Made by a program: the position numbers and the translations under genes
DNA from: UBA1724 sp963632245
GTDB taxonomy: Bacteria; Verrucomicrobiota; Lentisphaeria; Oligosphaerales; Oligosphaeraceae
NCBI GenBank assembly: GCA_963632245.1
Contig: CAVGTF010000065.1
Coordinates: 1 to 12,601 of the forward strand
DNA: 12,601 nucleotides
Direction of reading: 5' to 3'
Notes under the pieces: generated by a model
What the model saw: the letters and a program-made list of their open reading frames with translations, nothing else
What the model was told of the DNA's origin: nothing
Databases searched by the model: none
In this document: positions 6,807-12,601 of the stretch, piece by piece
Layout of the letters: every line of letters begins with the position of its first letter
How positions within the stretch are numbered: the first letter of the stretch is position 1

Positions 6807-7844
6807 CTACTCGAGGGTGTCCAGGGCGTATTGGTGGACCGCTTCCACGATGCGGCCATTCATCTGATTGCAGATCAGCTCGGCCACCGCGCGAATGCCA
6901 TTGGCCACGCCGTGTCCCTGGAAGTTCCCGTGTCCAATGACACAGCAGCCCTTCACGCCCAACAACGGCGCACCGCCCACTTCGCTGGCGTCCGTGCGGC
7001 GCTTGAGCTCGCCGAAGGCGCCCTTGCAGAGCAGTCCACCCACCTTCCAGAGGGTCTTCTGCATCACGGACTCCTTGATCATGCCTGCCAGTGCCTTGGA
7101 GAGCTGCTCGCTGGTCTTCAGGACGATATTGCCCACGAAGCCATCGCAAACCACCACGTCCACCACGTCGCGGAAGAGGTCATGGCCCTCCACATTGCCC
7201 ACAAAATGAATGCCGGGCATCTTCTTGAGCAACGCATAGGCCTCCTGGACCTGACGGTTGCCCTTGCCTTCCTCCGTGCCATTGCTCAAGAGACCCACGC
7301 GCGGCTCAGAAAGCCCCAGGGTCTGCTTCGCATAGAGATCGCCCATGACCGCAAAGTGCGCCAGCATCAGCGGCGTGCAATCCACCGTGGCGCCGGAGTC
7401 CATCAGGACCCATGGGTGCTTTTCGCCAGGCAGGACGGTGGCGATGCCAGGACGCGAAAGGCCCTCCAGCATCCGCCACTTCAGGAAGGAGGCGCCCACC
7501 GCGGCGCCCGTATTGCCCGCGCTGAAGACGCCGCCGGCGCGACCCTGCTTCACCATGTCCATGGCGACGGAGATGGAGCTATGGGGCTTCTCCCGCAATG
7601 CGCGCACGGGATGCTCATCCATGCCCACCACCTGTGGCGCGTCCTCAAAGGAGAGCCGGGGATCCGACGCGGAGACGCCGCGCTCCGTCAGGCCGCGGAT
7701 CACCTCGTCGCGGGGACCCACCAGCAGATAGGCGTAGTCCTCGCCAAAGCGCGTCAGCGCCTCCGCGACTCCATCCAGGACGGCGGCGGGCGCAAAGTCG
7801 CCTCCCATCATATCCACGGCAACGACGGCCTTCGGTTCGGACAT
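6807..7844 (-). CDS. plsX: Phosphate acyltransferase PlsX
   Basis: PlsX is a peripheral membrane enzyme that converts acyl-ACP and phosphate to acyl-phosphate, the donor used by PlsY for phospholipid synthesis. It thereby links the neighbouring fab genes to membranes. The 345-residue protein is full length. Motifs: VDMMGGD (10-16, usually DAMGGD), SAGNTGA (108-114), LLSNGTEEGKGN (185-196), NVEGHDLF (217-224), CDGFVGN (233-239) and GGAPLLGVKG (290-299). The ATG at 7844 fits the family start, but no Shine-Dalgarno precedes it; GGAG lies more than 20 bases away. A strong terminator separates it from rpmF, so it needs readthrough or its own promoter, which I could not identify. plsY is not in the window. 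Confidence 0.96.
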   Translation of the reverse strand: MSEPKAVVAVDMMGGDFAPAAVLDGVAEALTRFGEDYAYLLVGPRDEVIRGLTERGVSASDPRLSFEDAPQVVGMDEHPVRALREKPHSSISVAMDMVKQGRAGGVFSAGNTGAAVGASFLKWRMLEGLSRPGIATVLPGEKHPWVLMDSGATVDCTPLMLAHFAVMGDLYAKQTLGLSEPRVGLLSNGTEEGKGNRQVQEAYALLKKMPGIHFVGNVEGHDLFRDVVDVVVCDGFVGNIVLKTSEQLSKALAGMIKESVMQKTLWKVGGLLCKGAFGELKRRTDASEVGGAPLLGVKGCCVIGHGNFQGHGVANGIRAVAELICNQMNGRIVEAVHQYALDTLE

Positions 7845-7871
7845 ATTTCGTGCGATTGATTGAAAAAGACT

Positions 7872-7895
7872 CCGGCGCCGGCGAGATTCCCCCCC
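7872..7895 (-). other. GC palindrome and homopolymer tract before plsX
   Basis: The 10-base perfect palindrome CCGGCGCCGG (7872-7881) lies beside a run of seven C (7889-7895; G on the transcribed strand). Together they form a GC-rich element 28-51 bases upstream of the plsX ATG, followed in the transcript by GAGTCTTTTTC. The element could be a leader structure or a protein site. It is too short-looped to be a convincing terminator. Confidence 0.25.
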
Positions 7896-7918
7896 TTCCC
7901 TCGACGCGCCGCGTGTTT

Positions 7919-7956
7919 AAAAACAAACTGCGAAACCCCTCGAGTGGATTTCGCAG
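7919..7956 (-). terminator. Intrinsic terminator after rpmF
   Basis: In the minus-strand transcript CTGCGAAATCC (7956-7946) pairs with GGGTTTCGCAG (7938-7928), an 11-base stem with one G-U pair and a 7-base loop. TTTGTTTTT follows (7927-7919). It begins 43 bases after the rpmF stop and is a convincing rho-independent terminator between rpmF and plsX. Confidence 0.8.
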
Positions 7957-7999
7957 ATTGATCGGGAGAGTATGACTCTATCGTCTCCCAGGCGATGCC

Positions 8000-8188
8000 T
8001 TATGCTTCCTTGCCCTTGAGCTGGAGCACCTGCTTGCCATCATAGTAACCGCAAGCGGTGCAGATCCGGTGAGGCAGGCAGGGTGCGCCGCAGTTGGTGC
8101 AGGTGTGGGGCTCCAGGCCGCGATAGCGGATCTGGGCCTTGCGCTGACGGACACGCATCTTGGACTTCTTGCACTGCTGAACAGCCAT
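8000..8188 (-). CDS. rpmF: 50S ribosomal protein L32
   Basis: L32 is a small zinc-ribbon protein of the large ribosomal subunit. The 62-residue product starts MAVQQCKKSKMRVRQRKAQ, basic as in the family (usual MAVPKRKxSKxRR). The zinc ligands are C30 and C33 (CTNC) and C43 and C46 (CTAC), so this is the zinc-binding form rather than the cysteine-free paralogue. Extra cysteines C6 and C37 are unlikely ligands. An AGGAG lies about 11 bases before the ATG. It follows the YceD gene, its usual neighbour in many bacteria, and has terminator-like hairpins on both sides. Confidence 0.96.
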   Translation of the reverse strand: MAVQQCKKSKMRVRQRKAQIRYRGLEPHTCTNCGAPCLPHRICTACGYYDGKQVLQLKGKEA

Positions 8189-8238
8189 TGTTCTCTAAGC
8201 TCCTGATTTCGTTGATGACTTGTCGCCTCACCCGCGGG

Positions 8239-8261
8239 AAAAAAAGCCCCGTCAGACGGGC
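8239..8261 (-). terminator. Terminator or attenuator between the YceD gene and rpmF
   Basis: The minus strand reads GCCCGTCTGACGGGGC followed by seven T (8245-8239). The stem CCCGT/ACGGG has a 3-base loop, with one further G-C pair across a bulged G. It starts 29 bases after the YceD-family stop. The stem is short but GC-rich and the U-tract is perfect. Partial readthrough is plausible, because rpmF otherwise lacks an obvious promoter. Confidence 0.65.
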
Positions 8262-8290
8262 GGTTTCTAATTTGACAAAAAAATTGCTCG

Positions 8291-8809
8291 TCACTCCTTG
8301 GGGGAGAGACCATCCAGGGCGGACCATGGATTCTCCTCTGCGAAGCCCTCCTCGCCCTCGTCAGGACAGCCGCAAGGACCCTCGTTCAGGTTCGCCCCGC
8401 AATGCGGACACAACCCCAGGCAGTCTTCGCGGCAGAGGAATCTCTGCGGAAAAGCCATTAATATATCCTCTCGAAGTCCGTCTGACAGATCAACCGTGGT
8501 TCCGAAGGCATTCTCCACCTCGTGACAGACGTCATCCGTCTCGATCTTCCACGAATACGGGGTCTCGCAACGATCGCAGATCGCCTCCATCTGGACGGAG
8601 AGCCTTCCCTGCACCAGCAGGTCGTTGCCGCCATTGATGGCCTCCAGGCGGAGGTGATACTCCACCGGCGAGAGGAAGCGGAAGCGCTCCTCGTCCTCCA
8701 GGGAGAGCTCCTCGGCAGGCACGCTGCCAGAAAGCTCCAGTCCCTCCGGCGGCAGATCCACCAAGTCGAACTGCACGCCGCGCACGGCCTTGTTTGAGAA
8801 TTCGCTCAT
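8291..8809 (-). CDS. yceD: DUF177 / YceD family protein (23S rRNA accumulation protein)
   Basis: The 172-residue acidic protein has the DUF177 hallmark cysteines: C78 and C81 in CDRC, then C126 and C130 (LCREDC), C134 and C137 (CPHC) and C146 and C148 (CGC). The block resembles the family pattern EDCxGLCPxCGxNLN. The cysteines suggest metal binding. Family knowledge: YceD is encoded beside rpmF and is needed for normal 23S rRNA levels in E. coli and plants; its molecular action is not well defined. The C-terminus has NPWSALDGL, as in many members. The ATG at 8809 lies 16 bases after the dapA stop, without a Shine-Dalgarno, so translation may depend on coupling to dapA. The gene symbol follows E. 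coli usage. Confidence 0.88.
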   Translation of the reverse strand: MSEFSNKAVRGVQFDLVDLPPEGLELSGSVPAEELSLEDEERFRFLSPVEYHLRLEAINGGNDLLVQGRLSVQMEAICDRCETPYSWKIETDDVCHEVENAFGTTVDLSDGLREDILMAFPQRFLCREDCLGLCPHCGANLNEGPCGCPDEGEEGFAEENPWSALDGLSPKE

Positions 8810-8825
8810 GTGACGCGGGAGGCGG

Positions 8826-9698
8826 CTACTTAAGGAGTCCCAGGGACCGCATGGTCCTCATGAGGGTCTCCCGGTTTGCGGCGCCCATCTCGCAGAGCGG
8901 CAGGCGGTATTCCTCGGCCATGAGTCCCATGGCGGCCATGGCGGCCTTCACGGGAATGGGGTTCGCCTCCAGGAAGAGGTCGTGCGCCAGGGGATAGAAG
9001 CGGCGGTGGATCGTCTGCGCCTTCGTGTAGTCGCCCGCGAGCGCCAGTCGGCACATCTCGGAGTAGGCCTCGGGAGCCACATTGGAGAGGACGCTGATCA
9101 CGCCGGAGGCGCCCACGCACATCATGGGCAGCGCCAGGCTGTCGTCGCCAGAAAGGATGGTCAGATCGCAGATGCGTCGGATGGCATTGACGCGCTCCAC
9201 GCTGCCGGCGGCCTCCTTGATGGCGGCCACCTGGGGATGCTTCGCCAGACGCGCCACCACATCCAGGGGGATCTCCTTGCCGGTGCGTCCAGGCACATTG
9301 TAGAGAATGATGGGCAGCTTGGTGCACTCCGCCACGGTAGTGAAGTGCCGATACAGTCCCTCGGAGGAGGGCTTGTTGTAGTAGGGAGTCACCTGTAGCG
9401 TGGCATCCACCTGCATATCCGCCACCGCCTTGGTCAAGCGGATGGCCTCCTCCGTGGAGTTGCCGCCCGTGCCCGCGATGACCTGGCAACGGCCTGCCAC
9501 CTTCTCCGCCACGAAGCGGATGACATCGATATGCTCCTCCATGGTCAGAGTGGGGGATTCGCCCGTGGTGCCCACGGGGACCACGCCGGCCACGCCGCCG
9601 GCAATCTGACGCTCCAACAACGCCTCCATGGCGGGATAATCCACCACTCCATTGCGGAAAGGAGTGACAAGCGCAGTGTAGCAACCCTGGAGTTTCAT
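8826..9698 (-). CDS. dapA: 4-hydroxy-tetrahydrodipicolinate synthase
   Basis: DapA condenses pyruvate with aspartate semialdehyde, the committed step to diaminopimelate and lysine. The 290-residue TIM barrel has T44 and T45 (GTTGES), Y107 (PYYNKP), Y133 and R138 (YNVPGRTG) and the Schiff-base lysine K161 (AAIKEAAG). All lie at exactly the E. coli positions. The R138 in YNVPGRTG and the complete triad support true DapA over related aldolases such as NanA. The ATG at 9698 fits the family start (MxLxGxxTALVTPF), but the bases before it are pyrimidine-rich with no Shine-Dalgarno. It lies 72 bases after queA. No other lysine gene is in the window. Confidence 0.96.
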   Translation of the reverse strand: MKLQGCYTALVTPFRNGVVDYPAMEALLERQIAGGVAGVVPVGTTGESPTLTMEEHIDVIRFVAEKVAGRCQVIAGTGGNSTEEAIRLTKAVADMQVDATLQVTPYYNKPSSEGLYRHFTTVAECTKLPIILYNVPGRTGKEIPLDVVARLAKHPQVAAIKEAAGSVERVNAIRRICDLTILSGDDSLALPMMCVGASGVISVLSNVAPEAYSEMCRLALAGDYTKAQTIHRRFYPLAHDLFLEANPIPVKAAMAAMGLMAEEYRLPLCEMGAANRETLMRTMRSLGLLK

Positions 9699-9741
9699 GG
9701 TAGGAATAAAAGAGAGGGGGATTGGGAGGGAACGAATTCTG

Positions 9742-9758
9742 CCGCGATAGGCGCGCGG
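9742..9758 (-). other. Weak hairpin in the queA-dapA gap
   Basis: CCGCG (minus strand, 9758-9754) pairs with CGCGG (9746-9742) around a 7-base loop, 15 bases after the minus-strand position of the queA stop codon's last base. There is no T-tract. It is recorded as the only visible structure in this 72-base gap and may be chance in GC-rich DNA. Confidence 0.2.
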
Positions 9759-9770
9759 AAAGCGGGCTTA

Positions 9771-10823
9771 CTATAATTCCCGCCCGGGGGGCAGAAGGAG
9801 CATGCAGTCACCGTAGCTGAAGAAGCGGTAGCGTTCCTGGACGGCCTGGTGGTAGGCCTCCATGACCTGGTCGTGGGGTGCCAGGCAGCAGACCAGCATC
9901 AGGAGCGTGGACTGCGGGAGATGGAAGTTGGTGAGCAGTCCATCGGTAACCCGGAGCTTCTTCGGGGGATAGAGGAAGATGCTGGTGCGGCCGGTGCCGG
10001 GAATCACCCTTCCGAGGTTCTCGGGATCGGCGCAGGTCTCCAGGGTGCGCACGGAGGTCGTCCCCATGCAGAAGACCTTCCCGCCACGCTCGTGGGTGCC
10101 ATTGATGACATCCGCGGCCTCCTGGGGCAGGAAATACCGCTCTTCGTGCATCACGTGCTCCTCGATGGTCTTGCTCTCCACAGGCCGGAAGGTCCCCGCG
10201 CCCACATGGAGGGTGACCCGCGCTAAAGAGACGCCCTTCGCCTCCAGCTCCGCCAGGATCTCCGGCGTCAAGTGCAGTCCCGCCGTGGGACAGGCCACAC
10301 TGCCGGGATTCCGCGCATAGACGGTCTGGTAGTCCTCCTTGTCGGACTCCTCCGCCTCACGGGTGATGTAGGGCGGCAGCGGCGTCTTGCCGTACTTTTC
10401 CAGGATCTCCAGGACATCCTCACGGTCGAATTCCACCAGGCAGGCGCCATCGGGCGCCTTCTCCAGCACGGTGAGGCCACTGCCATCGCCATCCAACACA
10501 ATGCGGGCGCCAATGCGCAGGCGCCGTCCCGGCTTCAAGAAGACCTGCCACTGGCGGCCGCCACGGCTCTCCAACATGAAGACCTGCACCTTCCCCATGG
10601 TCTCGGGACGATGACCCCAGAGGCGCGCGGGAATCACACGGGTGTCGTTGAGCACCAGGCAATCCCCCGGCTGCAGATACTCCGCGAAGTGGTGGAAATC
10701 GGTGGAGAGCCTCCGGCCAGTGGCGCGCTCCATGACGAGCATCCGAGCCGCCGCACGATCCGCCAGAGGCCGCTGCGCAATGAGCTCGGGAGGCAATTCG
10801 AAATCAAAATCGGATACAAGCAT
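9771..10823 (-). CDS. queA: S-adenosylmethionine:tRNA ribosyltransferase-isomerase
   Basis: QueA transfers and isomerises the ribose of AdoMet onto 7-aminomethyl-7-deazaguanine in tRNA, making epoxyqueuosine at the wobble position of GUN-anticodon tRNAs. The 350-residue protein is full length. Motifs: DFDFELPPELIAQRP (5-19), NDTRVIPARL (59-68), LPPYI (149-153), YQTVYARNPGSVACPTAGLH (165-184), HVGAGTFRPV (206-215), TTSVRTLE (255-262), LLTNFHLPQSTLLMLV (296-311) and FFSYGDCMLL (334-343). GLHLT replaces the usual GLHFT. An AAGGGGA lies about 7 bases before the ATG at 10823. It follows smpB after 46 bases. tgt, queG and the preQ1 genes are not in the window. Confidence 0.97.
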   Translation of the reverse strand: MLVSDFDFELPPELIAQRPLADRAAARMLVMERATGRRLSTDFHHFAEYLQPGDCLVLNDTRVIPARLWGHRPETMGKVQVFMLESRGGRQWQVFLKPGRRLRIGARIVLDGDGSGLTVLEKAPDGACLVEFDREDVLEILEKYGKTPLPPYITREAEESDKEDYQTVYARNPGSVACPTAGLHLTPEILAELEAKGVSLARVTLHVGAGTFRPVESKTIEEHVMHEERYFLPQEAADVINGTHERGGKVFCMGTTSVRTLETCADPENLGRVIPGTGRTSIFLYPPKKLRVTDGLLTNFHLPQSTLLMLVCCLAPHDQVMEAYHQAVQERYRFFSYGDCMLLLPPGREL

Positions 10824-10869
10824 TCTCGTTCCCCTTGCCGGACAAAGACATCCTCCGGCGCCGCCGCTG

Positions 10870-11325
10870 CTAGCCCCGCGCGCCCTTCACGACGCGCTCG
10901 GCCTCCCGGCGGTCCAGCTGCTCCTTCATGGCGTCGCGCTTGTCGTGGAGGTTCTTTCCGCGGCAGACGCCGATGTCCAGCTTGATGTGCCCCCGGTCGT
11001 CAAAATAGGCCTCCAGGGGGATAATGGTCAGTCCCTTCGCCTCCGTGGAGCGCTTCAGCTTCCGGATCTCCTTCTTGTGGAGGAGCAGCTGCCGCTGCCG
11101 CAGAGGCGCGTGGTTGTTATAGCTCCCCATGGCATACGGCGCGATATTGCATCCCAGCAGCTGCGCATTTCCGCGCTGGTCGATGGCGATGTAGGACTGC
11201 GCCAGGGACATTCCGCCATTCCGGCAGGACTTCACTTCCGTGCCGGTCAGGGCAATGCCCGCCTGGAGCTTCTCCAGCACCTGGTAGTCGTGGTATGCCC
11301 GCTTGTTTTGGCAGATGTTCTTCAT
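10870..11325 (-). CDS. smpB: SsrA-binding protein SmpB
   Basis: SmpB binds tmRNA and brings it to stalled ribosomes for trans-translation. The 151-residue protein has NKRAYHDY (7-14), LTGTEVKSCR (26-35), NNHAPLRQRQLLLHK (70-84), IIPLEAYFDDRG (101-112) and KLDIGVCRGKNLHDKR (115-130), followed by a basic C-terminal tail that in known SmpB enters the decoding centre. The usual motif is GxARGKKxYDKR; here it is VCRGKNLHDKR, with the key DKR kept. The ATG at 11325 fits the family, but the preceding bases are pyrimidine-rich and lack a Shine-Dalgarno. It lies 27 bases after typA. smpB next to ssrA is common, but no tmRNA gene is visible here. Confidence 0.97.
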   Translation of the reverse strand: MKNICQNKRAYHDYQVLEKLQAGIALTGTEVKSCRNGGMSLAQSYIAIDQRGNAQLLGCNIAPYAMGSYNNHAPLRQRQLLLHKKEIRKLKRSTEAKGLTIIPLEAYFDDRGHIKLDIGVCRGKNLHDKRDAMKEQLDRREAERVVKGARG

Positions 11326-11352
11326 GGGGAAATAAGAGGTCGGAAGGGACCG

Positions 11353-12601
11353 CTACTCGTTGCCGCCGCTCCAGCCCCACTTCTTCAGGACCTTCTTGCG
11401 CAGACGAATGCTCTTGGGAGTCACCTCCATCAGCTCGTCGTCGTTGATGAAGCTAATGCAGTCCTCCAGGCTCATCTGCACCGGCGGAGTCAGAATGATG
11501 TTCTCGTCAGAGCCCGCGGCACGGACATTGGTCAGCTTCTTCGCCTTGCCCGGATTCACCAGCATATCGCCCTCGCGGGCATTCTCGCCGATGATCTCAC
11601 CGGCGTAGATCTTCACGTTGGGACCCAGGAAGAGACGACCGCGCTCCTGCAGATTGAACAGCGCGTAGGGCACCGCATCGCAGGCGCACATGGAGACCAT
11701 GGCGCCATGCTGGCGGTAAACGATCTCGCCCGCGTAGGGCTCGTAGCCGCTGAAGAGGTAGTTCATCACGCCCAGGCCCTTGGTGTCCGTCATGAACTCG
11801 GAACGGTAGCCCAGCAGACCACGGGTGGGAATCAGGTAGACGATGCGCGCCATGCCGTTGTCCGTCTCCATGGACTGAATGCGGCCCTTCCGCAAACCCA
11901 GCTTCTCCATGACGGGACCCACGTAATTCTGGTCCACATCCACGGTCAGCTCCTCGAAGGGCTCCAGCTTCTCGCCATTGGGACCGGTCTGGAAGATCAC
12001 CACAGGACGGGTGCACTCCATCTCGTAGCCCTCACGGCGCATCTGCTCAATGAGCACCGACAGATGCAGCTCGCCACGGCCAGAGACCGTGAAGCCCTGC
12101 CCCACGCCCAACGGCACCACCTGCAACGCCACATCGGACATGGTCTCGCGACGGAGACGCTCCTCCAGGTGGCTGCTGGTGACGAAGGTGCCCTCCTGCC
12201 CCGCAAAGGGAGAGGCATTGGGCAGGAAGTTCATGGAGATGGTGGGCGGATCGATGGGCATAGGCGGCAGGGGAATGGGATTCTCCGGAGAGGTGTAGGT
12301 ACATCCCACCGTCACGTCGTTCATGCCCGCGATGCCCACGATATCGCCGCAGGAGGCCTCGTTGACCTGGAACTTCTTGTTGGACTCGAAGCGGAAGATC
12401 TGGGCAATGCGGGCGGGCTTCAGAGTGCCGTCACGCATGGCCACCACCGTGGCCTGGTTGATGTCGATCTTTCCGCTGGTGATCTTGCCAATGCCAATAC
12501 GGCCCAGGTAGGGAGAGTAATCCAGGGTGGAGATCAGCACCTGCAGGGGGCCATCGGGAGAGCCCTTGGGCGCCGGGATGTCCTTGATGATGTGCTCGCA
12601 C
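11353..12601 (-). CDS. typA: GTP-binding protein TypA/BipA, 5' part missing
   Basis: TypA/BipA is a ribosome-associated translational GTPase of the EF-G/LepA family, linked to ribosome assembly and stress. The 415 visible residues are the C-terminal two thirds; about 190-200 residues, including the GTPase motifs, lie beyond the right edge. The frame is open to the edge, and the upstream codons read IIKDIPAPKGSPDGPLQ, which matches the family (IVDHVPAPxxDxDGPxQ). The GTG at 12540 is therefore internal, not the start. The visible part holds the beta-barrel domain II, domain III with SGRGELHLSVLIEQMRREGYE ending (about nt 12084-12022), domain V (IPTRGLLGYRSEFM) and the TypA-specific C-terminus (GKAKKLTNVRAAGSDE, INDDELMEVTPKSIRLRK). 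The stop is 27 bases before smpB, suggesting cotranscription. Confidence 0.96.
   Translation of the reverse strand, partial: CEHIIKDIPAPKGSPDGPLQVLISTLDYSPYLGRIGIGKITSGKIDINQATVVAMRDGTLKPARIAQIFRFESNKKFQVNEASCGDIVGIAGMNDVTVGCTYTSPENPIPLPPMPIDPPTISMNFLPNASPFAGQEGTFVTSSHLEERLRRETMSDVALQVVPLGVGQGFTVSGRGELHLSVLIEQMRREGYEMECTRPVVIFQTGPNGEKLEPFEELTVDVDQNYVGPVMEKLGLRKGRIQSMETDNGMARIVYLIPTRGLLGYRSEFMTDTKGLGVMNYLFSGYEPYAGEIVYRQHGAMVSMCACDAVPYALFNLQERGRLFLGPNVKIYAGEIIGENAREGDMLVNPGKAKKLTNVRAAGSDENIILTPPVQMSLEDCISFINDDELMEVTPKSIRLRKKVLKKWGWSGGNE

Noticed and set aside
5718..7859. 713-codon open frame on the plus strand opposite fabD and plsX
   Set aside because: It is antisense to two well-identified genes, low in complexity and rich in His, Gly and Ala, with no domain. 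It is best explained as a codon-bias shadow.
11353..12540. typA beginning at the GTG at 12540
   Set aside because: The frame continues upstream with residues matching internal TypA sequence, so the gene is cut by the window edge, not started here.
1..12601. Mobile elements, CRISPR, defence or secondary-metabolite systems
   Set aside because: No transposase, integrase, long terminal inverted repeats, regular spaced repeats, nuclease or helicase genes, or anomalous composition block could be seen. Every gene is a recognised core function.

Overview
The window is one uninterrupted block of housekeeping genes, all read from the minus strand, so transcription runs from high to low coordinates. 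It holds eleven complete genes and two genes cut by the window edges. I see no rRNA, tRNA, CRISPR array, insertion sequence, phage gene or toxin-antitoxin pair. No gene-free stretch exceeds about 225 bases. The DNA is GC-rich with G/C-biased third codon positions, and this creates long but spurious open frames on the plus strand.

Layout in transcription order: typA/bipA (3' part, entering at the right edge), smpB, queA and dapA form a tightly spaced run. A DUF177/YceD protein follows, starting 16 bases after dapA. Then comes a fatty-acid and phospholipid cluster: rpmF, plsX, fabD, fabG, acpP, fabF. proB begins 3 bases after fabF, and a peptidase-U32 family gene (5' part) runs off the left edge. 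The YceD-rpmF-plsX-fabD-fabG-acpP-fabF order is the classical bacterial arrangement, but fabH is missing from its usual place between plsX and fabD, and proB sits after fabF.

Functionally the first block concerns translation and ribosomes (TypA GTPase, SmpB for trans-translation, QueA for queuosine in tRNA, L32, YceD), with dapA (lysine and diaminopimelate) inside it. The second block makes acyl chains: PlsX makes acyl-phosphate, FabD loads malonyl on ACP, FabF condenses and FabG reduces. The proline enzyme ProB and a probable RNA-hydroxylating U32 protein follow.

The most notable non-coding structure is a set of intrinsic-terminator-like hairpins inside the block: after the YceD gene, after rpmF, between plsX and fabD, and after acpP. 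There is also a strong hairpin without a T-tract after fabG. acpP has a plausible sigma-70-type promoter and a long AT-rich leader, so it looks like a separately transcribed unit. Ribosome binding sites are mixed: some genes have AGGAG-type sites and others have none.

Organism: a GC-rich bacterium. The FabD motif GLSLGE, the patchy Shine-Dalgarno use and the general feel of the proteins suggest the PVC group (Verrucomicrobiota, Lentisphaerota or Kiritimatiellota). This is a low-to-moderate confidence guess made without any database search. I did not find evidence of a novel biological system; the window is mainly ordinary core genome with some interesting regulatory structure.
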